From an uncultured Prevotella sp. (lineage in GTDB: Bacteria; Bacteroidota; Bacteroidia; Bacteroidales; Bacteroidaceae), in the NCBI GenBank assembly GCA_900546345.1, contig URCI01000006.1, positions 33,333 to 97,332 on the forward strand: a stretch of 64,000 bases of DNA, given 5' to 3'. Shown here piece after piece: positions 8,831 through 17,642 of the stretch (positions within the stretch are counted from its first letter, which is position 1; the number at the start of each line of letters is the position of its first letter). A program made the position numbers and the translations under genes. The notes beneath the pieces are model-generated. The model was given only the letters and a program-made list of their open reading frames with translations. It had not been told where the DNA came from and made no database searches.

Positions 8831-9633
8831 TCGTAAATTTCAAGTTTTGACACATGTAAGTTGACCTTGTTGATGTCGGGCATCTGCATGTAGTCACCAT
8901 ATTGATCATGCAGCACTTTGTCATAGTGAAGGGGTACAGGCAGGTCGTGTCCCTCGAAAGGCAAGGTAGTCGTTGGCAATAAGTCCTCGATGTTTCTTGG
9001 AACGACGAAGGGCACCCCTAAGGCATCGAGCCATACGCCTTTCGTGATATGTGCTAAGGCTCTCAGTAAAGGAAAGATGACTTTCTCGTTGCATTTCACC
9101 AGTCTCAATACCTTTTTGATTTTGGCCTCTTGCGTCAGATCTTTTCTCTTTAAAATCTTATAGGAGTGTCCGATGGTCTGAATGGACACTTTCTGCATCC
9201 AGACTGGATGGCTATCAATGGGGAAGATATCGACGTAGATACCACGCTCGTGGAATATCTTGTCGTAGCCATTGTTTTCGTCAAGTATCGACCGGCGGTC
9301 ACGCAACTTGGCATATTGGAAGAAGTAATTGGGATCGGTCTGGCGGCATTGAAGAGCCATCGTGTCGGGCAGTTCCTTGGGTAAGATTTCCAATAGCCTC
9401 AGATAGTCTTCGCGAAGCATCTGCACATCCATGTCGTCATCCCAGGGGATGAAGCCGTGATGGCGCACGGCTCCTAACAATGTTCCACCAATGAGCCAAT
9501 AGCGTATGTTGTGCTTCTTGCAGATGCGATCCATTTCCAAGAGCAACTCCAACATGCGCATTTGCTGTCTTCTCAATAATGACCCATCGGGGTTGAAGCG
9601 GTGTCTTAATGCTTGCTCGTCTATATTGTCCAT
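8827..9633 (-). CDS. LicD-family phosphotransferase
   Basis: A 268-residue protein with a clear LicD domain. It has RYWLIGGTLLGAVRHHGFIPWDDD across residues 44-67, with a metal-binding acidic cluster at D65-D67 and D69. LicD and fukutin-related enzymes transfer phosphocholine or alditol-phosphate from a CDP-activated donor to a glycan. A TarI-like cytidylyltransferase about 2 kb away supports a CDP-alditol donor; no choline kinase or choline transporter is visible. The gene is convergent with the plus-strand operon and has its own promoter upstream. Confidence 0.85.
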   Translation of the reverse strand: MDNIDEQALRHRFNPDGSLLRRQQMRMLELLLEMDRICKKHNIRYWLIGGTLLGAVRHHGFIPWDDDMDVQMLREDYLRLLEILPKELPDTMALQCRQTDPNYFFQYAKLRDRRSILDENNGYDKIFHERGIYVDIFPIDSHPVWMQKVSIQTIGHSYKILKRKDLTQEAKIKKVLRLVKCNEKVIFPLLRALAHITKGVWLDALGVPFVVPRNIEDLLPTTTLPFEGHDLPVPLHYDKVLHDQYGDYMQMPDINKVNLHVSKLEIYD

Positions 9634-9718
9634 ATTGGTACGTTCTTATGGTGGCTTGTCCAAGTGGTCATATTCTCACCACGAGGGCATTGGTCGTTAT
9701 GTCTGTTTTTCTTCTTGG

Positions 9719-9750
9719 CAAAGATACCACAATTATTCGACATCTCCAAG
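9719..9750 (-). promoter_or_regulatory. Promoter of the LicD-family gene
   Basis: On the minus strand, CTTG is followed after 20 bp by TATCTTTG, matching the Bacteroidetes -33/-7 pattern with one mismatch in the -33 half. The start codon at 9633 lies about 85 bp downstream. Confidence 0.6.
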
Positions 9751-9811
9751 TTTTGAGGCATAAGTCTCTGCTGCGCTCCATGTCTGATCTTATATCATGG
9801 AGGTTGAGTGA

Positions 9812-11227
9812 TTACCCCAGCAGATAACCAACATATAATATGCCATTATACATAAGCAGATAGCCGGTGAGCAGTGCGACGAAGATACGCAGTGGCTGCA
9901 AATAATGTCTGTGAGTGTGGCGGAAGAGGTAGGCCACGGCGATGGGTACGACGATGAGCCAGTGCGCACTCATGATGTAGGCTTCGTTGAGGCCAAAGCC
10001 CAGTACTACATGGATGAGCAGGTCGAAACCAAAGAACGACAGGGCCAGCCAGAGGAAGCGGCTGCGCCGACCCGCCCATACACCAAGGAGGAAGAGCAAG
10101 AACACAAGTCCCTCGACGATGTAATTGAAGGCATAGCTGTAGTGCACGATGACAGGACGGTTGCGGAGCACGTCTTGAAGCAGATGCTCGCTGTGAAGCT
10201 GTATCGGTTCGCCTAGCACATTTTCGATCAGACTCCATCCGCGTGGCGTGCTGATATCGGTCCACTGTGAGAATTCACCGTGGGCGATGGGCTTTCCTTC
10301 GTGGGCATGGATAGGGCGGCGACTGTCTTTTGCTGCTTTTGCAGAGTCAAGCCGAGCCACGAAGGCAAGTGCGGTCTGACGGATCCGTGCCGTGTCAGTG
10401 GTACGCATTGTGTCGGCCACCTGCTGGTAGGTCTTGGCGATGAGCTTGTCATGCTTTTTTGCTTTTGCCTCTTGTCGCGCGATATACTTAGGTCGTTCAA
10501 AGGTGCGCCATTCCCATCGGGCAAAGCACCAAATGAGAGAGGCGGGGAGGACGACGGTCAGCAGGAGATGGGCAGGCCGCCAGAAGCGTCTGCCATTGGT
10601 GAAGAGGTTGGCGAGGAACACCTTGATACCGTTGTTGAGCGAGATGCCGGCTGTGAGAAAGAAGAGCAGAACTGACTGCCAGCGTGTCATGGGTTTGCCG
10701 TCTTTCATTTCCATGCCTGAGAGGTAGAGCACCATGGTGAGCATGAACATCGACAGGCAGAAATGGTCTGGCACGCTGATGGTTACCATCACGTAGGCGA
10801 AAGAGAAAAGAAAGGTGGTGAGCAGCCAGGCATCACCCTGTTCAACACCTACGACCCGGTGAAGCAGACGCACCATATATAAATAGGTGTAATAGGCTGT
10901 GACGACCAGAATGCAGCACATGATGATCGTGGCACCATTCACTCCTGTAAGCCACTTCACGGCGATATTGAGCTGTGCTGGCAGCCACATGAAGAAGGCC
11001 AGTAGCGGATGGCGGTAGATATTATATGCGGCGGACCAGTTGTCAATGACAATGTAGCTGAGCGGATCAAATCCGGAGATGCTGAAACAGCGCAGTACTT
11101 GTTTGCGGTAGCCGTTGCTGATTTGGCTGAGTTGATCCCAGTAGCGGTATACAACGAGTGCGTTGAGCAGGATGACATAGGCCAAGGCCAGTGAGTGCCG
11201 GACGATTTCCTTATGGTTTGATGACAT
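9812..11227 (-). CDS. DUF6080-type polytopic membrane protein, paralog 3
   Basis: The open frame extends to 11308, but that would overlap the preceding GtrA gene by 76 bp. The ATG at 11227 lies 5 bp after the GtrA stop and begins the conserved membrane region, so it is preferred (about 471 residues). Landmarks match paralogs 1 and 2: SGFDPLSYIV, YRHPLLA, VPDHF...LYLSGM, ISLNNGIK, DISTPRGWSLIENV, LNEAYIMSAHW. A Lys/Arg/Asp-rich loop is expanded relative to the other copies. It closes a seven-gene minus-strand run with UbiA, HAD phosphatase and GtrA, a context that favours use of a polyprenyl-phosphate-sugar. Confidence 0.75.
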   Translation of the reverse strand: MSSNHKEIVRHSLALAYVILLNALVVYRYWDQLSQISNGYRKQVLRCFSISGFDPLSYIVIDNWSAAYNIYRHPLLAFFMWLPAQLNIAVKWLTGVNGATIIMCCILVVTAYYTYLYMVRLLHRVVGVEQGDAWLLTTFLFSFAYVMVTISVPDHFCLSMFMLTMVLYLSGMEMKDGKPMTRWQSVLLFFLTAGISLNNGIKVFLANLFTNGRRFWRPAHLLLTVVLPASLIWCFARWEWRTFERPKYIARQEAKAKKHDKLIAKTYQQVADTMRTTDTARIRQTALAFVARLDSAKAAKDSRRPIHAHEGKPIAHGEFSQWTDISTPRGWSLIENVLGEPIQLHSEHLLQDVLRNRPVIVHYSYAFNYIVEGLVFLLFLLGVWAGRRSRFLWLALSFFGFDLLIHVVLGFGLNEAYIMSAHWLIVVPIAVAYLFRHTHRHYLQPLRIFVALLTGYLLMYNGILYVGYLLG

Positions 11228-11232
11228 GTTTT

Positions 11233-11646
11233 TTATCGTTTGAGAAAATACCTCACTAAAATGAAGTTGACGGGGACACAGACACAGAACATCGGGATAG
11301 GTGCCCATTGCTTGGGTACACCGAGATAGATAAACAGCGCGAGCGTAATCATCTGCAGCAGATAGTTGACCACATGACTTAGGGCGAAGCCTGCACCATG
11401 CTTAACGTTGGCTTTCACATGGAAGGTGAACTGTGTACTGGCATAAAAGTTGAAACAGAAGCTCACCGCATATCCCACGGTATTTGCAATGCCTGCACTG
11501 ACCCATTGCAACAGCAGTAGATAGACACCATATTGGATGAGTGTTGCTACACCGCCGACAATTCCGAAGCGGAGAATCTCGCCAATCTGCTGTTGTTGCT
11601 TCGGTGCTAATCTACTCCAAAACGTGTTTTTTTTCTTGCAGTCCAT
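11233..11646 (-). CDS. GtrA-family membrane protein
   Basis: A 137-residue protein with four membrane helices. The family signature is RFGIVGGVATLIQY near the start, VGYAVSFCFNFYAS in the middle and NFILVRYF at the end. GtrA proteins assist or perform flipping of polyprenyl-phosphate-linked monosaccharides; in mycobacteria a GtrA homologue belongs to the decaprenyl-phosphate-arabinose pathway. It lies 10 bp from the HAD gene stop and 5 bp before DUF6080 paralog 3, so it is almost surely in the same operon. Confidence 0.85.
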   Translation of the reverse strand: MDCKKKNTFWSRLAPKQQQQIGEILRFGIVGGVATLIQYGVYLLLLQWVSAGIANTVGYAVSFCFNFYASTQFTFHVKANVKHGAGFALSHVVNYLLQMITLALFIYLGVPKQWAPIPMFCVCVPVNFILVRYFLKR

Positions 11647-11655
11647 GGCAGCGCG

Positions 11656-12360
11656 TTATTTTCTGAAAGGTTTGTAATGCCCTTCGTCGGCATAAGTCAG
11701 CATCTCCTTGTCGCCCCGGCTGTCACCGAAAGCAGTGATGTGATAGTGATCACGTGGGGCTTTCAACAAGGACTTGACGCGACGCACTTTCTCCGGGCCG
11801 TAGCAGTTGGGCGTGAGAAAACGTCCGGTGACCATTCCTTCGTTGATTTCTATCTGGGTGCCAATGATGGAGAGCTGCGGAAGATGGAAGAACGGGGCTA
11901 CCCAGTTGTCGATGCTCGCGCTGACCACCATCACCTGGGCACCGTTGTCCAGAGCTTTCCGCAGGGTAGCGATGCCTTGTGGACGCAGGAGATCTTGGCG
12001 TTCATCGGCAAAGCGACGGCACCAACTGTCGAAGTCTGCGATGGACATCCCTGCAAAGAAATGAGCGAAGATCTTCTGTTTGGCCTTCCAGTTGGGATAG
12101 AGGCGGAGCTTCATCAGTAACAGCTGCGGCAGATAGCGAAGAAAGCCCGTTAGCGTGCGCCACATGCCATATACGTAACGGATGAAAGCAATGAGCGTGT
12201 CGCGTGTTGTCAGCGTCCCGTCGAAGTCGAAGAGAATTAAAGACTCTCTCCCCCCTAACCCTCCCTCTCCCTCGAGGGAGAGAGGGGAATGCCAATCGTT
12301 TTGGGCTTCGCGGTGACATGTGGCGCTGGACTGGCTTCCCCTTAATTCTTTCTTCTCCAT
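11656..12360 (-). CDS. HAD-IB family phosphatase with repeat-derived N-terminus
   Basis: A 234-residue SerB-like HAD phosphatase. Motif I is FDFDGTL with D45 and D47, motif II is VVSAS, and the motif III/IV region is AFGDSRGDKEML. Residues ~24-40 (PLSLEGEGGLGGRESL) are encoded by a palindromic repeat inserted in frame just before motif I. The repeat has relatives elsewhere in the window, including in ispF and porU. Next to a UbiA phosphoribosyltransferase-like gene, it may dephosphorylate a polyprenyl-phospho-pentose-5-phosphate; this is inference, since HAD-IB enzymes have many substrates. Its start is separated from UbiA by four 44-bp tandem repeats. Confidence 0.8.
   Translation of the reverse strand: MEKKELRGSQSSATCHREAQNDWHSPLSLEGEGGLGGRESLILFDFDGTLTTRDTLIAFIRYVYGMWRTLTGFLRYLPQLLLMKLRLYPNWKAKQKIFAHFFAGMSIADFDSWCRRFADERQDLLRPQGIATLRKALDNGAQVMVVSASIDNWVAPFFHLPQLSIIGTQIEINEGMVTGRFLTPNCYGPEKVRRVKSLLKAPRDHYHITAFGDSRGDKEMLTYADEGHYKPFRK
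12241..12292. repeat. G/C-rich palindromic repeat inside the HAD gene
   Basis: The core CCCTCCCTCTCCCTCGAGGG can fold as a hairpin, with a flanking CCCTAACC. The element lies within codons ~23-40 of the HAD gene and is translated. Its flank (GACTCTCTCCCCC) is shared with the copies at 39.1 and 39.5 kb. Confidence 0.8.
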
Positions 12361-12376
12361 TTGAGCAATCTTCTTA

Positions 12377-12552
12377 TTTGTTGATGATGACCTCTTTATT
12401 CTTGAGTGAATTTTTTCTTCTTGTTGAATGGCGACTTCTTTATTCTTGAGTGGTCTCCTTCTTCTTGCTGAATGATGACCTCTTTATTATTTAGTAACCT
12501 CCTTTTTCTTATTGAATGATGGCCTCTTAATTTTTGAGTGAAAATCTTCTTC
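12377..12552. repeat. Four tandem copies of a 44-bp repeat
   Basis: Copies start at 12377, 12421, 12465 and 12509. Each has a core close to TGAATGATGACCTCTTTATT and ends in TTCTTC. They fill nearly the whole gap between the UbiA stop and the HAD start. Copies differ at several positions, so they are not a recent duplication. Confidence 0.85.
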
Positions 12553-12571
12553 TTGGATGGTTCGCTTGTCG

Positions 12572-13459
12572 TTAGTAAATAATAACCAGGAAAGCGATGA
12601 ACCAGGCAAGGACATCAAGCTGGATGAAGCGGTCATGGAGAAAGATCTTCGTGGGGTTGCCACTTTTTTTCTCCACCACGGCAATTTGCAAGTACCGAAG
12701 GATGCCAACCAGCACAAAGATAGATGTGAGATAGAGATAATCGTTGTGGAAGGCGGCAATGACCTCGGGGCTCACTGTGTACATGATGTAGCACACCAGT
12801 GTGACGGCAGCTGTGATGGTGATGCTTTGGTTGATGAACGTCATGTTGTAGTGGATGGTGTTCTTGCGTGGCGCTTCTCCTGTTTGCTCCATACGCAGCA
12901 CATCGTCGCGCCGCTTGGCCAGACTCATGAAGAGCGTAAGCAGAAAGGTCATCAGCACGATCCATTTGCTCAGCACAATGCTTGTAGCAAGACCGCCGGC
13001 AAAGAGGCGGAGCACGAAACCAAAGGCCACAATGCACACGTCGATGACGGCATATTGCTTCAGTTTGGCGCAGTAACCAATATTCATCAACCAGTAGAAA
13101 AAGATGATGCTGCCCACGCTGACGGCATCAGCACCCATGCTGAGCAGCAAAGCACAGCAGCCCATTGACAGGATAAAGAGTAGAATCATCAGACCGTAGG
13201 CCTGTGCCACGCTGACGGCACCTGAGGCTATCGGACGATGACACTTGACCGGATGGCGGATGTCATCGGCGAGATCACAAATATCATTGTAGCAGTAGAT
13301 ACTGGACGCGGCGAGGCTGAAAGCCACAAAGGTGATGACAGTCGAGAGCAAGGGCTGTGTCTCGAAGAGCTTACCGCCAAACATGACGGGGCAAAACACA
13401 AATGCATTCTTCAGCCATTGGGCAGGCCGAATGAGTCTAAATAAACTTGTATAGTGCAT
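12572..13459 (-). CDS. UbiA prenyltransferase, decaprenyl-phosphate phosphoribosyltransferase-like
   Basis: The frame continues to 13507, but the ATG at 13459 sits just before the conserved YTSLFRLIRPAQWLKN and avoids overlapping the upstream acyltransferase; it gives ~295 residues. About nine membrane helices. The first Asp-rich site is YNDICDLADD (N58, D59, D62, D65), followed by HPVKCHRPIASG. This HP-K-RP pattern is typical of 5-phosphoribosyl-1-pyrophosphate:polyprenyl-phosphate transferases rather than quinone UbiA enzymes. It would make polyprenyl-phospho-ribose-5-phosphate at the inner membrane. The HAD gene and GtrA downstream fit the next two steps. Confidence 0.8.
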   Translation of the reverse strand: MHYTSLFRLIRPAQWLKNAFVFCPVMFGGKLFETQPLLSTVITFVAFSLAASSIYCYNDICDLADDIRHPVKCHRPIASGAVSVAQAYGLMILLFILSMGCCALLLSMGADAVSVGSIIFFYWLMNIGYCAKLKQYAVIDVCIVAFGFVLRLFAGGLATSIVLSKWIVLMTFLLTLFMSLAKRRDDVLRMEQTGEAPRKNTIHYNMTFINQSITITAAVTLVCYIMYTVSPEVIAAFHNDYLYLTSIFVLVGILRYLQIAVVEKKSGNPTKIFLHDRFIQLDVLAWFIAFLVIIY

Positions 13460-13487
13460 AAAACTTGATCTTGAAGGTTTTACTTTT

Positions 13488-14492
13488 TCAGTGGATTCTC
13501 TTCTCAACGGCCCTCTGAATCACCTGCGTTATCTTTTGCAAGATCCAGGCCAGGGGAAGTGTGATGACCAGGCAGAGCAGGAACGTGGGCCAGTAGGACA
13601 GCGACTGGGGGATATAGGCCAGCACAAAATGCTGATGAATGAGATAACACTCCAAACTCAGTGCCCCCACAAAGCGAAAACAGTAGTTGGCTCTCTCGGG
13701 CAAACGGCGGAACACACGGTTGAGAATGAGTATGGCGGTGACAGTGAGGGGAATGTAGAGCATGCGCTCGATAAACAGCGGGAACTGTCCGTGTTTTTCT
13801 TGCTCCAGGAAGATGCTCGATGCCAATGCCATGACAAACATGAGGAAGATCATCCAAATGCCTTGTCCGTCGATCGTTTGTTTCCGTCGCACCATCTCGC
13901 CCATATTAATGCCGATAAAGAAAATAGGCACACGACTCCAAAAGATCTCCAGATGCCCAACAACATGATTGATAGGTGTCACCCACTGAACCAGTATACA
14001 CCACATCACCATCACCACGGGCAACCAACGATAGATGGGATGCCGGCGAATCAACTCCATGTAGGGAGGTGCAAACAGATAGAGCATCATGATGGCGGGA
14101 ATGTACCAGAAGTTCAATTCATCATGGAGCCAGAACCCCCAGTTGAAGAACAACTCACCGAAAAGGTTGATCCACGACCATGTCGAACCGCCATGGAAAG
14201 AGGGAATATAGAAGAGGGCTGCAATGATAAGCCAGGCTGGATAGATGCGTACGAAGCGCCGCAGATAAAAGTGCTTGACCGACGGCGTCTTGGCCCATGA
14301 GAACCAAAGACCGATACCACTTAGGAAAAGAAACATGTCCACGCCGATATTGCCCATGCGTCGCAAGCCGAAGAACGTGTCGGAACGTGCCAGATCCACA
14401 TGGAACAGCATGATGAACAACATGGCGGCGCCCATCAGTTCACCACGATAGCGACTGATATTGGCAAGCTCTATGTCAGGAATACGTTTCAC
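13488..14492 (-). CDS. Acyltransferase 3 family membrane protein (copy A)
   Basis: A 334-residue protein with about ten membrane helices. Motifs include MLFIMLFHVDLARSD with the conserved His near residue 31, and MGNIGVDMFLFLSGIGL. AT3 proteins O-acylate surface sugars, often with acetyl. It is followed by UbiA and preceded, 77 bp away, by a second AT3 gene. That gap carries a short run of TTGAATG-type heptamers. The acyl group and acceptor are unknown. Confidence 0.85.
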   Translation of the reverse strand: MKRIPDIELANISRYRGELMGAAMLFIMLFHVDLARSDTFFGLRRMGNIGVDMFLFLSGIGLWFSWAKTPSVKHFYLRRFVRIYPAWLIIAALFYIPSFHGGSTWSWINLFGELFFNWGFWLHDELNFWYIPAIMMLYLFAPPYMELIRRHPIYRWLPVVMVMWCILVQWVTPINHVVGHLEIFWSRVPIFFIGINMGEMVRRKQTIDGQGIWMIFLMFVMALASSIFLEQEKHGQFPLFIERMLYIPLTVTAILILNRVFRRLPERANYCFRFVGALSLECYLIHQHFVLAYIPQSLSYWPTFLLCLVITLPLAWILQKITQVIQRAVEKRIH

Positions 14493-14569
14493 AATGTTGA
14501 ATGTTGAGTGTTGGGTGATGACTTAATGTATTGAAGTGCAGTAACCTGATTCCATGATGAGGGAGGGTG

Positions 14570-15685
14570 CTAATGGTTATCGATATTCCCTATCTTTGGA
14601 TTGGGAATCTTTTTCATAACTTCTTTCAGCAGCCAGGCAGCGCCAAGCGAAGCGATAGCGTAGAGTAGCAGTCCCGTGTAGTTGTCGCCATGGCGGGAGA
14701 TGGGGATAAACACTTTGCGGAGTACGGGGTGAATGACGAAGAGCGCGGCAGAGATGGAGCCGAGCCATGAGAAGACATACCACAGTCCGTTGCGCAGGCG
14801 GGTGAGAGGTAGGGTGGACAAAGTCTTCACAAAGTAGACAGTAGCGTAGCATACCATTGCCGGCACAAAAGCCCAGGCGTAGTAATTGGCGCTCATCGAC
14901 ACAATGAAAAAAGAGCAGACCACCCAACTCATAAGGACTGAGCCGAAGTTCATGCGTACCAGCATGATCTTTTCACCAAAACGGGCAAACAGAATGCCAA
15001 GGCCAAAGGGCAGCATACCACCCATGAAGTTGTAGCGATAGTAATTGAGTGCCTCGCTCTCAGGCCCCATCACCATTTGAACGATTAGGCATACGGCCAT
15101 CAGGCCTGCCGTCCATCCCCAGTGGCGGCGATAGAGCAGCAAACGATAGACAACGTATAGCTGCAACATCAGGCCAAAGAACCAATAAGGCCCCGGCCAG
15201 ATGTTGTCATCAGGGTTGGGAAGGAAATTGTTGACCATGCCGAGCTGGGCAAGGACCTGCACCATGGTATAGTGCCAGTTGCCCGGTGTAATGGCATCGA
15301 CGATTGTGAAACAGATAAAGCCGACAATCATCATCTTGAAGAGCTTCAGAAAGTGATAGCGGATGAAGCCCCACAGTCCTACTTTCGGTTCCAAACGAGG
15401 GCCGGGCTGAGTGTTGCCGTATTTTCTTTCCAGTCCGAATGCGCTTAGAAAGAGAAAGACAGGGACACCGTAATGTCCGAAGAACGAGATGATGTGCATG
15501 GGCAAGAGCGCATCGGGCTTCGCACAAGCTTGCATGAACCAGTCGACATTATGCTGGAAATACTGATATTCGTTTTCCTTCACCACGGGACCGAGCCAGT
15601 GGCAGTAGTTATGCAGGAAGATGCCGAGGATTGCGAGCCCACGCATCACATTGCATTCCATGCGGGTTAATAATTCTGCTTTCAT
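14570..15685 (-). CDS. Acyltransferase 3 family membrane protein (copy B)
   Basis: The open frame extends to 15814 inside the upstream gene. The ATG at 15685 overlaps the upstream stop by 4 bp (ATGA) and begins MKAELLTRMECNVMRGLAIL, the expected AT3 start, giving 371 residues. It has about ten membrane helices, a catalytic-type His in IFLHNYCHW, and HYGVPVFLFLSAFGL. It differs enough from copy A (for example the ITPGNWHYTM loop) to act on another position or substrate. It is coupled to the phosphoethanolamine-transferase gene. Confidence 0.85.
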   Translation of the reverse strand: MKAELLTRMECNVMRGLAILGIFLHNYCHWLGPVVKENEYQYFQHNVDWFMQACAKPDALLPMHIISFFGHYGVPVFLFLSAFGLERKYGNTQPGPRLEPKVGLWGFIRYHFLKLFKMMIVGFICFTIVDAITPGNWHYTMVQVLAQLGMVNNFLPNPDDNIWPGPYWFFGLMLQLYVVYRLLLYRRHWGWTAGLMAVCLIVQMVMGPESEALNYYRYNFMGGMLPFGLGILFARFGEKIMLVRMNFGSVLMSWVVCSFFIVSMSANYYAWAFVPAMVCYATVYFVKTLSTLPLTRLRNGLWYVFSWLGSISAALFVIHPVLRKVFIPISRHGDNYTGLLLYAIASLGAAWLLKEVMKKIPNPKIGNIDNH

Positions 15686-17571
15686 TTTCCTTTGGGTCGT
15701 AACTTGTCGTAATCTGCCTTGTTCTTGAGTATTCGAGGCCGCGAGGCTTCGTATTCGGGCGACAACAGATTGTACTGTGCGTGATAGTCCTTTGTGGATA
15801 TGCCTGCAAGCCATAGCAGCATATGGGGCAGGGCGTCGGTCATGAACGGCCGGTTGCGTGCTTCCTTGATAGCTTTAAAGATCTCGGGATGTGACGTGGC
15901 ATACTTTCGTGAGCAGTAGATCCAGAAAGGAACCTCAAACTCGTAATGGGCCAACGGCCAGTCTACTTCAGCACTATGGTTGCGACAAACGATGTTTCGT
16001 CCTGGCTCATAGCATTCCTCACCATGGTCGGGCATGTAGATGACGATGGCATTGCGCTTTGAGAACCGCTTGACAATTGCTGTGACAATGGAGTCGTTGT
16101 AGTGTACGGCATTGTCATAATCGGCGATCATCTGTCGCTGTCTTGGGCCGATCTCGGGACGATGCTCCTTATAGTCGTCAGCGGTGAACACCCGCTGATT
16201 GTCGGGACAACGCTGGCGATAGCTCACGTGTTGGCCGATGAGGTGGAAGATGACAAGGTTGTGATGAGTTTCCTTGCCGGGGGTGACGCGATCTATCACG
16301 ATCTCTCCGTTTTTCAACTTACTGTCATAATCGCTGAGCAACCCGGCGTCATAGCGATAGAGCTGGCTGTTGCGGGTGTCGAACTGTGCTTCGCTCAGTG
16401 TAGGATTATTGAGAAAGAACCCACCGGAGAAGTCGTAGACGGCTTCCTTGGCATGAGGCAGAAACTGATTGGTCAGGAAGGTGACATGATAGCCTGCCTT
16501 TCGGAACAGTTCCGGGAAAAGGGGATAGTCACACCATTCTCCTTTTTCTCCAATGACGTGGGTGGAGAAGACATTCTTGAAGACAAAGCTTGTCAGGTTC
16601 CAGCAACTCACCACATCGGTGAACTTGGTCAGCAAACCAGTTTTCTCCAGTTTTTCCTGTCGGGGCGTGGTGTTGAGGAAATAGCTGTACTGAGCGTCGT
16701 GTGCTTTGCTATAGCTCTCACCGATGATGAGGACAATCGTGGGTGACGTGTAGCTGCACGAGTCGACCTTGGCATGTTGGGCGGCAGCGATACATTTCTC
16801 TATCTGTTGCGATGCGAGATGGTTGCTGTAGAGACTAAACGCCAGACGGTAGATTGGCAGATAGAACTGAGCATGATGAGATTCGGTAAGAATATGCTCG
16901 ATAGTGCCTATCGTGGGTGCCGTCATCATGCGGGTCATCTCCTTTTTGTTGTGCCAGCTGGTGATGGCGCTGGTCACGAGTAGCGCTGCGACGACGATTC
17001 CGCCGACGAGATCGGCGGGCACGTGTTGCCAGCGCTGACGCATACGGTCTTGCCATCCCTCAAAGAGCAGATGCTGACGCTCTGTCAACAGTTTGCACAG
17101 ACGGTGACGATGAGCGATCAGTGCATGAATGATCATAAGGAGAACAATCCAACCAATAGGAGAAAAGAGTACGTCGGGCGTAAGGTAAGAGCGCAGAAAC
17201 TCGCCTGCCTCACGGCTGTCGGTCTCTCCCACCAGCAGGAGCATGGAGGGATTGAGCGTGGAACCGAACTTCCAGAAGCAATAGACATCGGCAATCGTAG
17301 TGGCATAAACAAACACATAGAAGAGACGACGCACCCATGTCCGTACCTTGGCCGGCAGTAGGGTCAGCACCACACTTGCCAGATAGGTGTCAAGAAACAG
17401 TTCCAAGAACAGATTGTCGTATAGGAAGGGATCGGTGTTGAAGTTGGCGCGATCACTTGATGGAGCAATCAAGGCGGTGACGATGCCAAGAATGTACATC
17501 ATGACAAAGAATACCCCGTTACTCGTGATGGGCTTCAGAAGATATTGTGCTATGTGGCGTATAGTGGACAT
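15682..17571 (-). CDS. Phosphoethanolamine transferase-like sulfatase-fold protein
   Basis: A 629-residue inner-membrane protein: about five N-terminal membrane helices (to ~residue 205), then a periplasmic alkaline-phosphatase/sulfatase domain. The nucleophile motif is IIGES near residue 284, and metal ligands lie in YMPDHGEE and LIGQHVSYRQ. This layout is that of EptA/OpgE/CptA enzymes, which transfer phosphoethanolamine from phosphatidylethanolamine to lipid A, glucans or core sugars. First gene of the minus-strand run that ends with DUF6080 paralog 3. It probably decorates LPS or the glycan made here. Confidence 0.85.
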   Translation of the reverse strand: MSTIRHIAQYLLKPITSNGVFFVMMYILGIVTALIAPSSDRANFNTDPFLYDNLFLELFLDTYLASVVLTLLPAKVRTWVRRLFYVFVYATTIADVYCFWKFGSTLNPSMLLLVGETDSREAGEFLRSYLTPDVLFSPIGWIVLLMIIHALIAHRHRLCKLLTERQHLLFEGWQDRMRQRWQHVPADLVGGIVVAALLVTSAITSWHNKKEMTRMMTAPTIGTIEHILTESHHAQFYLPIYRLAFSLYSNHLASQQIEKCIAAAQHAKVDSCSYTSPTIVLIIGESYSKAHDAQYSYFLNTTPRQEKLEKTGLLTKFTDVVSCWNLTSFVFKNVFSTHVIGEKGEWCDYPLFPELFRKAGYHVTFLTNQFLPHAKEAVYDFSGGFFLNNPTLSEAQFDTRNSQLYRYDAGLLSDYDSKLKNGEIVIDRVTPGKETHHNLVIFHLIGQHVSYRQRCPDNQRVFTADDYKEHRPEIGPRQRQMIADYDNAVHYNDSIVTAIVKRFSKRNAIVIYMPDHGEECYEPGRNIVCRNHSAEVDWPLAHYEFEVPFWIYCSRKYATSHPEIFKAIKEARNRPFMTDALPHMLLWLAGISTKDYHAQYNLLSPEYEASRPRILKNKADYDKLRPKGK

Positions 17572-17610
17572 ATATAAGATACCTATGAGTTGTGAATCAC
17601 TTTATTTATG

Positions 17611-17642
17611 CAAAATTAAGAAAATTCTCACACATAACCAAT
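17611..17642 (-). promoter_or_regulatory. Promoter of the 17571-9812 operon
   Basis: Minus strand: ATTG, 20 bp, TAATTTTG. The -7 fits TAnnTTTG and the -33 has one mismatch. The predicted start of transcription is about 30 bp before the ATG at 17571. Confidence 0.5.

Noticed and set aside
12377..12552. CRISPR array
   Set aside because: Copies are directly adjacent without spacers and differ in sequence; no cas genes.
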